Below are positions 16,498 through 25,516 of a stretch of 64,000 nucleotides of DNA, piece after piece. Below the pieces are notes generated by a model. It saw nothing but the letters and a program-made list of their open reading frames with translations, made no database searches and had not been told where the DNA came from. Positions within the stretch are counted from its first letter, which is position 1. Each line of letters opens with the position of its first letter. Origin of the DNA: Bifidobacterium polysaccharolyticum (GTDB lineage Bacteria > Actinomycetota > Actinomycetes > Actinomycetales > Bifidobacteriaceae); contig NZ_JACFQG010000001.1 of NCBI RefSeq assembly GCF_016101585.1, forward strand, positions 682,001 to 746,000. Direction: 5' to 3'. The position numbers were made by a program, and so were the translations under genes.

Positions 16498-16547
16498 CTG
16501 CTGTTAATTCCGTTGCAGCATAAATTGCGCAACGGAATTAACAGCAG
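16498..16547. repeat. perfect 19-bp inverted repeat (hairpin)
   Basis: Arms CTGCTGTTAATTCCGTTGC (16498-16516) and its exact complement (16529-16547) are separated by 12 nt. It lies between convergent genes (methyltransferase ending 16426, AraC ending 16715), so a bidirectional terminator or a transcript-stabilising stem is likely. Neither side has the U-run of a classical rho-independent terminator. Confidence 0.85.
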
Positions 16548-16714
16548 CATTCCATACCGAATTACGATAACGCATTATCGTTCACTTTCAACCTGCCTAT
16601 GTCGAGGGACAGATCCGTGGAAGGCCGGGCTGTAAGAATGGGTAAAACGCGCATTTTAGAAATGCGATTATACAGGTAAGCTGCTGGAGCCAACAGCCCA
16701 ATGACTCCCGTCAG

Positions 16715-17569
16715 TCACCCGCCCTGCTTGAGTCTGCGATACTTCATGGGCGTCATGCCCGTGCTCTTCTTAAAAGAGGCACACAGTGAGGATTCGGATG
16801 TGAAACCGCACTGCTGACCAATCTGTCGTATGGACATTCCGGTGTTTACCAGCAAATACTGCACCGCGTGGATACGGGAATCCACCAGGTAGGCATGCGG
16901 CGTGATGCCGGTTTCCTGCTTGAACAATCGAATGAAGTGGTACTCGCTCAGAAAGACTCGTTTGGCCAGCTCGGAGACGGTGAGCGGCTCATACAAGTGG
17001 GAGGACACATAGGCGATCGTGTCCTCAACCACCTCCTCCTGTTTTCGTTTGAAGGAGCGCGGCTGCTGATCGGCAAACTCGGTAAGCAGGTCGGTGATGT
17101 ATTTGGACATCCTCGCTTCCGAATAACCGTTTTCCGACGTCATCAAAGAGGTAATGGTCCGCATTTGTTCCAAGGCGTAGGTCTCGGAGGAGAGCATGAA
17201 GACATTGCCCAGCTTCCTGATGATGTAGTCGTAGTAGGGCCGAGCCATGACACCGTCGAAGTGGAGCCATTGAGCGGTCGTTGGGACATCGGTACCATAC
17301 GCATGGTGCGCATAGCAATTGACCAACGCAAACCGGCCCTCCTCAGCTACGAACGAGCCTTCAGGCAGATCCAGCGTCAGCCTGCCGTTATCGATATGAA
17401 TGATCAGATAACTGTCAAAGGACCGACGCTCCAGCCTATAACCGGGTTCATAGGAGAATTTGCCCACCCGTAGCGGATAGAAAAAGGTCGTTCGCGCAAT
17501 AGCCGAAGGGGTATGAATCAAAAAGTCAGAAGCATTGACATCGATGCCGTGTTCAGCAGGCTTCGCCAC
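16715..17569 (-). CDS. AraC family transcriptional regulator
   Basis: A 284-residue regulator with an N-terminal cupin-type sensor (residues 15-170; YEPGYRLERRSFDSYLIIH then FALVNCYAHHAYG) and two C-terminal helix-turn-helix motifs (LTVSELAKRVFLSEYHFIRLF and MSIRQIGQQCGFTSESSLCA, ending GMTPMKYRR). The best start is GTG 17569, preceded by AAAGGAGGG; the GTG at 17590 would put that ribosome site inside the gene. The ligand is probably a sugar. The nearest upstream relic is a sugar-ABC solute-binding protein fragment, so this regulator may have lost its transport target. Confidence 0.88.
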   Translation of the reverse strand: MAKPAEHGIDVNASDFLIHTPSAIARTTFFYPLRVGKFSYEPGYRLERRSFDSYLIIHIDNGRLTLDLPEGSFVAEEGRFALVNCYAHHAYGTDVPTTAQWLHFDGVMARPYYDYIIRKLGNVFMLSSETYALEQMRTITSLMTSENGYSEARMSKYITDLLTEFADQQPRSFKRKQEEVVEDTIAYVSSHLYEPLTVSELAKRVFLSEYHFIRLFKQETGITPHAYLVDSRIHAVQYLLVNTGMSIRQIGQQCGFTSESSLCASFKKSTGMTPMKYRRLKQGG

Positions 17570-17790
17570 GATGCACCCTCCTTTCCGCACGAATCACGAC
17601 AGTTGCTCCTGACGACCTCTAAACGAACTCAGGACTAAGCAAACAACCGTTGGCTTCGACCTTACGCATGAAGCCAGGAGACAATACATACATCAGCCTT
17701 GGAGCTTTATCCTTGCCGATACGGCAATGCCGTTGTCTCATACTCAAACAATACAAGGCAATGGCAAAGCTCCCATTTACTTTAAGAAGA

Positions 17791-18012
17791 TCAGTGTACG
17801 TTGAAGCCCTGTTGCTGATTACATTCCTTAAGGTGCTTCTGCCAGGCATCCACACCTTGTTTCAGAGTGATCTTCTTGCCGGTGTAGGCAGAACCGATGT
17901 CATCAGCGAATACGGTCAGCGCATAGACCTCGAAGGGCACAGTGGCGTGACCAGCGATCACATCGCTTGCCGCCCTGGCACCGGCCCGACGACGGCCGTT
18001 GAAATACTGATC
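17791..18012 (-). pseudogene. sugar ABC transporter solute-binding protein, C-terminal remnant
   Basis: The minus strand reads 73 codons to a TGA at 17791. The peptide includes VPFEVYALTVFADDIGSAYTG, DAWQKHLKECNQQQGF and NVH at the end, matching the C-terminus of carbohydrate-binding SBPs (family 1 type). No upstream lipoprotein signal or N-lobe is found on this strand, so at least 80 percent of the gene has been lost. The flanking 17570-17790 shows no gene. The adjacent AraC gene may be the surviving regulator of the lost system. Confidence 0.7.
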
Positions 18013-18149
18013 ATTTGGGTAACGGTGCTGAATGCAGCATGGATCCTACAAGCCTGCCACCGCTCAAATAAGGAGCAACAGCTATCGAGACTTAAAAACT
18101 GCAAATGAATTGCACTTGACCTCCGTCCGCAGAAGTTACCACCCGACAG

Positions 18150-18348
18150 AATTTCGCAAATCTCAGGAACAAACGCAAGGATTCCGAGGGCTACGTCGAC
18201 AACCTATACACGCTTGTCGATACCCGGGAGATTATTCATTATGTAGCCAACAATCTGACCGAGAAGAACATTTGAGCTCGTTGGCGCCCTGGAGATTCTG
18301 CTGATTTTGGCCATTCTGCGCCACTCTCAGAAACCGCAGCGTGCTTGA
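18150..18348 (+). pseudogene. unrecognised membrane-protein fragment with a frameshift
   Basis: One frame reads NFANLRNKRKDSEGYVDNLY and VDTREIIHYVANNLTEKN and stops. A shifted frame continues FELVGALEILLILAILRHSQ to a TGA at 18346. The two parts look like one protein end (a helix plus a hydrophobic segment and a short basic tail) broken near 18267. The family was not recognised. It may be part of the same decayed transport locus as the adjacent solute-binding remnant. Confidence 0.35.
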
Positions 18349-18361
18349 GGGATGGCGGCCT

Positions 18362-20533
18362 TCAGTCCACGTCCAGGAAAACCCTCATCTCGTTTTCGCC
18401 ACGGTTGGACCAGGCGAAATAGGGAATCAGGGTGGCTGTGGTCGGCATACGACGGACCGGTTGCCATTGACGGTAGAGCGGAGCAGTATCAGCTCCCTCT
18501 GCAGGCTCCCGCCAGGCGGGCACCTGCAGTCTGACCATGCTGCGGCTGACTGTGTCGACATGGCCTTCGGCCTGAGGATCGTCAAGATATGCCCCAGCCT
18601 GGAAGATGAAGGGCTCGACCTTCACACGGCTTGCATCACCCGACAAGGCGCTGCCGTCCAGATGCAACAGGTGCAGGTTGGCCCCATTGTCCCTTTCCTC
18701 GGCGCAGTAGACCATAGGTCCCCTGGTCACCGCCACCTTGCCCGCATCCTGACTGACCAGAGGATTGGCGGCAGCGACACGCACTGGCATGTCGAAGTCG
18801 ATGTCGATCCAATCGCCCTGCTTCCAGGGACCGGAAAGATAGAGGTACCCCTGTTCCACACGTCGACTGATGACAGCCGAGGAACCTTGGCCTGTGTGAA
18901 CCGTCACCGCATCGGCGGCTGCATCGCCGCCAGCCCAGGAAGGCAGACGGAGAGCCAGGGTGGTCTGGCCATCACCGGAAGCCTCGACCTTTAGGCGGAT
19001 TCGGCCCTTCCAAGGCAGTTCCGATTGCACCCGTAGTTCGATTGACCCCTCTCCCAGGTCCGCCTGGATCCTACCTCCGATGTAGAGGTGCACAAAGAGC
19101 GTGGACCCATCCTCGGCCAAGGTGTATGCGTAATCCTGCACCGATTCGACCAGCCGTGCCAGGTTGGGCGGGCAGCAGGCGCAACCGAACCACCGTTTGC
19201 GCACGATGGGCACGTAGCTGTAGCGGGGATTCTTGTTCCGCTTGGTCTGCGGCCTGACCTCGAGGGGATTGCCATAGAAGAAGCTCTTGCCATCCATGGC
19301 CATGCCGTCAAGCACTGTGTTATAGAGGGCCAGCTCCATCACGTCGGCATATTCGGACCTGGGATCCAACTGCAGCATTCTCCGCGCAAAGAAGACCATG
19401 GCCACAGAGGCGCAGGTCTCACAATATCCGGTGTCGTTGGGCAGGTCATAGGCATAGGAGTGCGATTCGGCATCAGCATCGGCGCCCACCCCTCCCGTGA
19501 CGTAGAGTTTCTTGTCAACGATGTCACGCCAGAGGGCATGCACCGCCTCATTCAGTGCAGGATCCTCGGTCAGCCGGGCCACATCGGCAGCTCCGGCGTA
19601 CAGATACCCGGCCCTGACCGCATGACCCACGGCTTGACGTTGCTGAGCCACCGGCTCATGGGCCTGGTAGTAGGCATAGGGTGCTGGCCTGCTGTCGTCG
19701 ACAGTGAAGTCGGCATGCTCATAGGCTGCCCTCTGCCGATCCTCCTGCTCGAAATAGAGGGGGCTTGTTCCCCGCTGATTAACAAAGTAGGCCGCCAGAT
19801 CCAAATATCGCTTGATTCCGGTGGTCTCGTACAGGCGGATCAGAGCCATCTCGGCAATCTCATGACCCGGATAGCCATGTAGCTGATTGTCGCCCGGCCC
19901 GAAGGTCGCGGCTACATAGTCGGCGAACCGCTCGGCCGCATGCAAAAGCTTGGTCTTGCCCGTGCCCTGGTAATAAGCGATGGCGCCTTCAATCAGATGG
20001 CCCAGGCAGTAGAGCTCATGATGATCCTTGAGATTGGTGAAGTGCCGGTTCATCCCGTTGAGGATGTAGTAGGTATCCAGGTATCCGCTGTCCAGCTGGG
20101 CCGCACAGACGATGTCGATGGCCCCGTCGGCCAGCCGCTCCAGCTCGGCATCCGGATGATGCGCCAGCGAGTACCCCACGGCCTCCACCCATTTGGAGAA
20201 GTCGGTGTCCTGGAAAACGTAACCATAGAACTTGTCCGGATCGGGATGATCCGGGTCTTCCGGCAGGCAGTGGAATCCCTGATTGGTGTAAGTCGGCGGC
20301 TGGAAGTCTCCGCTCCCCTCCTGCCCATTCAGCCTCTTGTTGAGCGCGGCGGCGGCGCGGAAGTTGTGCATACAGTAGCTGGGCGAAGCACCAGGCACCT
20401 GGTCGTTGAGCGCCCTCCATTGGTAGGGCAGGACCGCTGTTCTAACCAGCTCCTGTTCGGCCGACCAGAAGGGGTCGTCGACACTGGCCTGGCTGATCTC
20501 AATAGGCCGGCTCATATTGAATTGCTGACTCAT
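18362..20533 (-). CDS. GH127 beta-L-arabinofuranosidase (HypBA1-like)
   Basis: A 723-residue enzyme matching Bifidobacterium HypBA1, which removes terminal beta-L-arabinofuranose from arabino-oligosaccharides such as those of hydroxyproline-rich plant glycoproteins. Visible: the (alpha/alpha)6 barrel with GYLDTYYILNG near 150, the acid/base glutamate E356 in ADAESHSY, and zinc-site residues E372 and C374 in CETCASV. The cysteine pair C453-C454 in FGCACCPPN follows; its first member aligns with the nucleophile Cys417 of HypBA1. Beta-sandwich domains follow. There is no signal peptide, so the enzyme is cytoplasmic. ATG 20533 overlaps the transporter stop codon as ATGA (20530-20533), implying translational coupling; upstream in-frame starts are inside the transporter gene. 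Confidence 0.92.
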   Translation of the reverse strand: MSQQFNMSRPIEISQASVDDPFWSAEQELVRTAVLPYQWRALNDQVPGASPSYCMHNFRAAAALNKRLNGQEGSGDFQPPTYTNQGFHCLPEDPDHPDPDKFYGYVFQDTDFSKWVEAVGYSLAHHPDAELERLADGAIDIVCAAQLDSGYLDTYYILNGMNRHFTNLKDHHELYCLGHLIEGAIAYYQGTGKTKLLHAAERFADYVAATFGPGDNQLHGYPGHEIAEMALIRLYETTGIKRYLDLAAYFVNQRGTSPLYFEQEDRQRAAYEHADFTVDDSRPAPYAYYQAHEPVAQQRQAVGHAVRAGYLYAGAADVARLTEDPALNEAVHALWRDIVDKKLYVTGGVGADADAESHSYAYDLPNDTGYCETCASVAMVFFARRMLQLDPRSEYADVMELALYNTVLDGMAMDGKSFFYGNPLEVRPQTKRNKNPRYSYVPIVRKRWFGCACCPPNLARLVESVQDYAYTLAEDGSTLFVHLYIGGRIQADLGEGSIELRVQSELPWKGRIRLKVEASGDGQTTLALRLPSWAGGDAAADAVTVHTGQGSSAVISRRVEQGYLYLSGPWKQGDWIDIDFDMPVRVAAANPLVSQDAGKVAVTRGPMVYCAEERDNGANLHLLHLDGSALSGDASRVKVEPFIFQAGAYLDDPQAEGHVDTVSRSMVRLQVPAWREPAEGADTAPLYRQWQPVRRMPTTATLIPYFAWSNRGENEMRVFLDVD

Positions 20534-22029
20534 GCTGCCATCTGCCTTTCTATGTGACGGCTGAAGACGGTCAGCACCAGCGCAACGGCCACCAAGGCCA
20601 CCGCAACGATGGGGAAGAGATAGACCTGCTGGTCGGCCGTCTGGAAGAATTTGAAGAAGATGATGGCAATGGCATTGCCGATGGCTGCAGTCTGGTTCCA
20701 TGCCGTCTGTAGCTGGGTCTCATAGGATTCAGGAGAAAGTCCCGAGACCAGTGAACTGCCGATCGGACCCACAAGCTGGTCAGACAGGGCCATGAAGGCG
20801 TAGTAGATGAGCACCCACCAAAGGGAGTAGCCGGAGGATCCGCTTCCGCCCAGAATCAGAGAGGGTATGGTCAGCGTGAAGAAGGCCAGAGCCGTGACCA
20901 GCAACCCCATACCATACTTATAGGTGGTCCGGATTGCTCCGGCACGAGTCTTGGTCCACAGGAAGATGAAGATGGGGCCGGCTATCAGATCCATGACCAT
21001 GTAGATGACCTGGAGTGAACCCGGGGCGATGGTGATGCCGAAGATCACCCGGTTGACCTTCTTGTCCAGGAAGATGGCAATGGCGCTGGTCAGCAGGGTG
21101 GCGCCCAGGGCCATGACAATCTGAGCGAAGAAGAACCAGAGAAAGGCCCGAAGGTGGGTGTGATCACGGACAGTCAGGTCCTTTTTGGTGAACAGGTTGA
21201 CCAGGAAGCAGATGGGTACTACGAAGGCGAAGGTGGTGACGGCGTTGATGATGGCATTCAGGTTGAAATGCTTGGTCAGCACCAGGGCGGCGATGACCAG
21301 AGCCAGCACAACCAACCCGATGACCAGACCCTTGAGTATCCGCTGGCGCTCCCGGGCTGACAGGGGCTTGATGGGAGCCTCACCCAGGGGTCCGAAGAAC
21401 CGATACTGGGTGAAGAAGATGGCCGCGCCGTATAGCAGTGCGAAGACCCCTGCCACAGCGAAGCCGATATGGTAGTTGCTCAGACCGATCTGGCCAACCA
21501 CGACCGGGGTGATGATCCCAGCCACCGTGTTGGCGAACTGATGGATGGTGAAGGCCGCGTCGCGCCTGCGAGCGTCCTCCTTGCGGTAGAGCTGCCCGGT
21601 CAGGGAGGCGTTGGACATCCCCATGATGGGCATGGACAGCAGCACCAGGGCGATGTAGGCCATGGTCTGCCCGAAGACCTGACTGGTCGGCGGTATGGCC
21701 AGGATGAAGAAGGCTATGGCCTTGAGCAGGTTGCCTAGGATCAGTGCCTTACGCATTCCCAGGACCCTGTCGGACAGCCAGCTACCCACGATATTGAGCA
21801 GTCCGTTGGCCGCACCCATGGCCGCGATCATCAGAGCCGCATCCCCCTGGGAGAACCCCAGCCCCTTGGAGAAGGGGGTGTAGAGGTAGTAGATCATCAG
21901 GGCGTAGAAGGCGCCCCAGGCGGCAGAGTTGCAGAAATTGCCCAGAGCCAGGGTCCCGATGGCACGAGGGTGCCCAAAGAAGCCCTTGTCGTCCCTGACC
22001 TCTTCCAAGGTGCTCTCCGTGTGTTTCAT
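20530..22029 (-). CDS. POT/MFS-type proton-coupled transporter in the arabinofuranosidase operon
   Basis: A 499-residue integral membrane protein with about 12-14 hydrophobic helices. The N-terminus FFGHPRAIGTLALGNFCNSA is the POT (oligopeptide:H+ symporter) signature region, though the acidic ExxER-like motif of peptide carriers is replaced by GNFCNS. It is the first gene of a two-gene operon with the GH127 enzyme (4-bp overlap). The context suggests import of arabinose-containing oligosaccharides or glycopeptides rather than ordinary dipeptides; that is an inference. Transcription starts leftward from the 266-bp gap shared with the divergent AraC gene. Confidence 0.8.
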   Translation of the reverse strand: MKHTESTLEEVRDDKGFFGHPRAIGTLALGNFCNSAAWGAFYALMIYYLYTPFSKGLGFSQGDAALMIAAMGAANGLLNIVGSWLSDRVLGMRKALILGNLLKAIAFFILAIPPTSQVFGQTMAYIALVLLSMPIMGMSNASLTGQLYRKEDARRRDAAFTIHQFANTVAGIITPVVVGQIGLSNYHIGFAVAGVFALLYGAAIFFTQYRFFGPLGEAPIKPLSARERQRILKGLVIGLVVLALVIAALVLTKHFNLNAIINAVTTFAFVVPICFLVNLFTKKDLTVRDHTHLRAFLWFFFAQIVMALGATLLTSAIAIFLDKKVNRVIFGITIAPGSLQVIYMVMDLIAGPIFIFLWTKTRAGAIRTTYKYGMGLLVTALAFFTLTIPSLILGGSGSSGYSLWWVLIYYAFMALSDQLVGPIGSSLVSGLSPESYETQLQTAWNQTAAIGNAIAIIFFKFFQTADQQVYLFPIVAVALVAVALVLTVFSRHIERQMAA

Positions 22030-22295
22030 GATTGCATCGCTCCCGGAATGGTGGTGAATTTATAGAAAAGGTGGATGATTTTGAGGTATAGATTCTTTAC
22101 AGCCACCTGGGTCACCAACCCCTGCGCTGGTATGGTCCGGTCTGCCACAGTCGTTCCGTCTCCTTCTGACGTGCCTAGGCCCCACTGCCTATGCTGATTT
22201 CAATGGTAACGGCGGTGCATTTCATGACTGGTGGCCTAGAATTCACAATACGTGGAGCATTTTTACCGATTCTTCCCGATGAGAGGTCGACTTTC

Positions 22296-23147
22296 ATGAC
22301 ATTGTTCTATGACCAGGACAGCCAGCCCCAGCCCGAGCTGGTCTCTGCCGGCACCTTCATCGGAGACCCGGGCTGGCAACACAGCAGACGTATCATCAGC
22401 ACCTTCGAAATCATCTGCAACATCCAAGGCATGTTGCCCCTGCAGATTGGCGATACCCGTTACATGGTCGGGCCCGGCACCTTCCTGATCGTCCCGCCCG
22501 ACCTGGAGCATAGGGGATTCCGCACCATCACCGAGAGCCTGAAGTTTGATTGGATGCATTTCAGTCTGCCCGGCCTGACCCCGGTCGAGGGCACTGGCGA
22601 TGACCCCATTGTTGATGAGACTTCGAGCATCCTTCTGCCTGCCTACAGTGAGAACCTGCTCATGGATCGAATCACCGTCATCACCAACCAGTTGCTGGAC
22701 GTCTGCCAGATGCACGGCGACCAACGCTATCTGAACGCCATCCTGGCCTGCGTGCTCTACGAGGTGACTATGCAGACCAGGCAGCTGCTGCACACCCAAT
22801 CCATGAATCTGCACGAGCTGCAGCCGGTGCGCGACTGGATCCGCATCCACGCTCTGGGACCCATCAGCCTGGGGCAGATCGCCGACTACTTCAACTACAA
22901 CAAGAGCTACCTGTCTCGCAAATACCGGCAGAAGTTCGGCATCACCATTTCCCAGGAGATCGAACGCTTCCGCATGGAGGCGGCCAAGTCGCTGCTGGTG
23001 GAGACCGACGACACAGTGGAAAGCATCGGGGCCATCGTCGGTTACAAGGACGACAAATACTTCATGAAGGTGTTCAAACGCAGCACCGGCATCAGCCCTA
23101 CCCGCTACCGCAGAACCTTTCACCAACGCCACTTCAACTCCCACTGA
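22296..23147 (+). CDS. AraC family regulator, divergent from the GH127 operon
   Basis: A 283-residue AraC/XylS-type regulator. The N-terminal cupin (residues 15-100) includes STFEIICNIQGMLPLQIG and VGPGTFLIVPPDLEHRG. The C-terminal domain has two HTH motifs (ISLGQIADYFNYNKSYLSRKY; DTVESIGAIVGYKDDKYFMKVF) and ends GISPTRYRR. ATG 22296 has AGAGG 8 nt upstream and is chosen over 22191, which would add 35 hydrophobic residues without a ribosome site. The divergent position makes it the likely arabinose-oligosaccharide-responsive activator of the transporter-GH127 operon. A metallopeptidase gene follows in the same direction. Confidence 0.87.
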   Translation: MTLFYDQDSQPQPELVSAGTFIGDPGWQHSRRIISTFEIICNIQGMLPLQIGDTRYMVGPGTFLIVPPDLEHRGFRTITESLKFDWMHFSLPGLTPVEGTGDDPIVDETSSILLPAYSENLLMDRITVITNQLLDVCQMHGDQRYLNAILACVLYEVTMQTRQLLHTQSMNLHELQPVRDWIRIHALGPISLGQIADYFNYNKSYLSRKYRQKFGITISQEIERFRMEAAKSLLVETDDTVESIGAIVGYKDDKYFMKVFKRSTGISPTRYRRTFHQRHFNSH

Positions 23148-23282
23148 AGCCGACCACAGGGTTGAGCGAAGGGAACAATAGGTGGTTTTTATTGACTCAA
23201 TCCTCCCCGCCAAAGAGGTTTCGCCCATAAGTCCCATAGGATGAAAACAACAAGGTGATTCCGCAATGAAGGGAGATCCCCA

Positions 23283-24347
23283 ATGCCTCATACCAATCCA
23301 CCCCGGGTGATTTTCAGCCAGATGATCGATTCTCGACGCATCGAACTCTACTGGGATCAGGAGGTGAAAGGAGCCGCCGATCCCCGGCATTTCCGCCTTT
23401 TCCTGAACGGGCATCCTCTGCCGCTGATGGAGAGGACCGACGTGGAGTGGAACCTGCTCAACGTCTATGAACCCATCAAGAAGCGGTCTACGCTGATCAC
23501 CAGGGAGCCCTTGGATTTCACTGTCCTGGGACGCCTGACCATACGTGCGGACGCGGCCATCGTCAACAGACAAGGCCAGCACGCCGACCCGGAGGTCGAG
23601 ATCGTGGTCAACAACTGGCACTATCAGTACACCCAGTTCACCAACTGCCGCTGTGGCATCCCCATCGAATCATCGGACGACGTCAAGCACCACACCCGGC
23701 TGCTGGCGGCCGACCTGATCGACACCATGCTGTCCGCATCCCCGCAGGTAGCACAGACCATGATCACCGAAGGCGCCAGGGTCGCCATCTACGGGCTGCA
23801 CGAGGACGTCTATGACATACCCGAACATCGCGGCGGCGCCCAGATCATGGATCGGCCTGTGGAAGGCTACGGAGGCATGATCGGCGACCCGATCACCTCC
23901 ATCTCCGCCGCCAACATCGAACGCATCACCGAGGGCGTGCACCAGACCCGCTACCCTAATGAGTCCATACTGGCCCATGAATTCGGCCACGCCATCCACC
24001 TGCTTGGCATCAACAGGCTGGAGGATCAGAGCCTGGCTCACCGAATCCAAGCCGCTTACAGCCATGCACAGGAGACGGGTCTCTGGCCCCACACCTACTT
24101 GATGGGCAACATCGAGGAGTACTTCGCCACCCTGACCTCCATGTGGTTCAACGTCATGGCCGAGAGCGCCGACGACAACTGGGACGGCGTCCGAGGCCCG
24201 CTCAACACCAGGAACGAGCTGCGCGAATACGACCCGACCGGCTACGCCCTGCTTGCGGACATCTATCCGCAGACCGCACTGCCCTACCCCTGGAACACCA
24301 ACCCGGTCAACCATGACTACAGCGGGCATATGGACCAGCTGCCCTGA
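23283..24347 (+). CDS. putative zincin metallopeptidase (HEFGH)
   Basis: A 354-residue protein with a clear zinc site: HEFGHAIH (H232, E233, H236) and a downstream glutamate in NIEEYFATLT (E278 or E279), the gluzincin layout. The N-terminal 115 residues form a beta-rich domain (VIFSQMIDSRRIELYWDQEV; FRLFLNGHPLPL), resembling an immunoglobulin-like or fibronectin-type module. There is no signal peptide or membrane segment, so it is either cytoplasmic or exported by an unknown route. ATG 23283 has AAGGGAG 9 nt upstream. It follows the AraC gene by 135 bp. The exact peptidase family was not recognised and the substrate is unknown. Confidence 0.7.
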   Translation: MPHTNPPRVIFSQMIDSRRIELYWDQEVKGAADPRHFRLFLNGHPLPLMERTDVEWNLLNVYEPIKKRSTLITREPLDFTVLGRLTIRADAAIVNRQGQHADPEVEIVVNNWHYQYTQFTNCRCGIPIESSDDVKHHTRLLAADLIDTMLSASPQVAQTMITEGARVAIYGLHEDVYDIPEHRGGAQIMDRPVEGYGGMIGDPITSISAANIERITEGVHQTRYPNESILAHEFGHAIHLLGINRLEDQSLAHRIQAAYSHAQETGLWPHTYLMGNIEEYFATLTSMWFNVMAESADDNWDGVRGPLNTRNELREYDPTGYALLADIYPQTALPYPWNTNPVNHDYSGHMDQLP

Positions 24348-24624
24348 GAGCACCCGCTGTGACTTCGGGCCTGCTAACAGTGAGGATCGCTCGTGATGTT
24401 AACCCGATTAACAGGAAGGAAGAGTGGCGGCTAACCAGGTAAATATGGCCAGCATTCGACCGCGAATGATACAAATCGGCAAATATCGAGTCAGCAAGTA
24501 TTTTGTATACTTGGAGAAAGAGATAAACTTGCCTCAGCCAATAACCGCTCTTCTGAGTTATGAGACTTAAATCAATCTAATTAACAATGTTGTGAACCCT
24601 CCACCACCTACGTAAGGAGAACCG

Positions 24625-25188
24625 ATGAAGGAGACAAAGGCTTTTGGACAGACAGACTTTGATCCGGCAGAGGCGCATGAGCGGGATTCCCGGGTACGCG
24701 TGGGACGGATCACGACATTGCCAGCCCAATTCCGCAGCAAAGCAAGAACAGCTGGGGCTATCTGGAAAAAACAAATAATTGCCCTCGTAGCAGTATTGAT
24801 GAGTGTGGCCCTGTTCTCGGGTTGCCAGGGATCGAATAGGTCAGAGCCATCAGTAAAACAGGTCTCCAATTATCTTTCATCGTTGACAAAGTACAACGTT
24901 TCTGGTGACGGCAGTGTCAAAACCATCTCTGCAAACAAATCGGGAACCCTGTATGTACTGGCACAGCGAGCCGACCTCAAGCGGACTGATGCCGCGCAAT
25001 GCAAGGTGAACGGGCAAGCCATGCAGCGTTCTTCTTCTGACATAAATTACCCAGCAGGTGACGGAAAGAATTTCTTCCCATTCGCACAAATCGAGATCGC
25101 GCAAGGCAACCCACACAAGCTCTCTTGCAACCAACCGAGTGGGACCAAATTGATTGCGTTGCTCGACCCGCATATCCGAAACTTATAG
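24625..25188 (+). CDS. putative lipoprotein with a long cytoplasmic N-tail
   Basis: A 187-residue protein with one hydrophobic segment (about residues 50-65) ending in a lipobox-like LFSGC (C67). The 48-residue hydrophilic N-terminus before it is unusually long for a lipoprotein signal, so it may instead be a single-pass membrane protein. A shorter lipoprotein from an internal start is not supported by a ribosome site. The exported part (SVKQVSNYLSSLTKYNVSG) has three further cysteines and no recognised domain. ATG 24625 has AAGGAG 6 nt upstream. It stands alone just before the RCC1 array and no function is proposed. Confidence 0.65.
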   Translation: MKETKAFGQTDFDPAEAHERDSRVRVGRITTLPAQFRSKARTAGAIWKKQIIALVAVLMSVALFSGCQGSNRSEPSVKQVSNYLSSLTKYNVSGDGSVKTISANKSGTLYVLAQRADLKRTDAAQCKVNGQAMQRSSSDINYPAGDGKNFFPFAQIEIAQGNPHKLSCNQPSGTKLIALLDPHIRNL

Positions 25189-25379
25189 AGGCCAGACCAG
25201 CGATGCAATCGAGCTGCAGGAAGTTTACCGAAAGCAGCTACGTATAAAACAGCAAACGTGCGTCCCATTCCGCCAGCTGTCCGGAGCCTCCGAGGTCGTG
25301 GAACAGTAAGCAACGAAACCTCATATTCAACAACCTTCACAACCCAAACATTGTCGTTAAGAAGCCGCCGTCCAGTCAT

Positions 25380-25516
25380 AACCTGGGTGTTATAAAGCCG
25401 GGTGTGATAAAGTTGTTTCAGATTGTCGGGACTGTACCTGGCCTACGGCTGGCCTGAAAGATGGGGGTATCCGATAGCTTGGCCGCTGTTCCTGGGGGAA
25501 GGGGATCGTAATTAGC
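25380..25516 (+). promoter_or_regulatory. leader of RCC1 gene R1
   Basis: The region upstream of R1 shares short blocks with the R7 leader, notably GTGATAAAGTTGTTTCAGATTGT here versus GTGATAGAGTTGTTACAGATTGT there. It ends with a GGAAGGGG ribosome site 12 nt before the ATG. A promoter is probably inside it, but no clean -35/-10 pair was identified. The rest of the gap from 25189 shows no gene. Confidence 0.4.
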
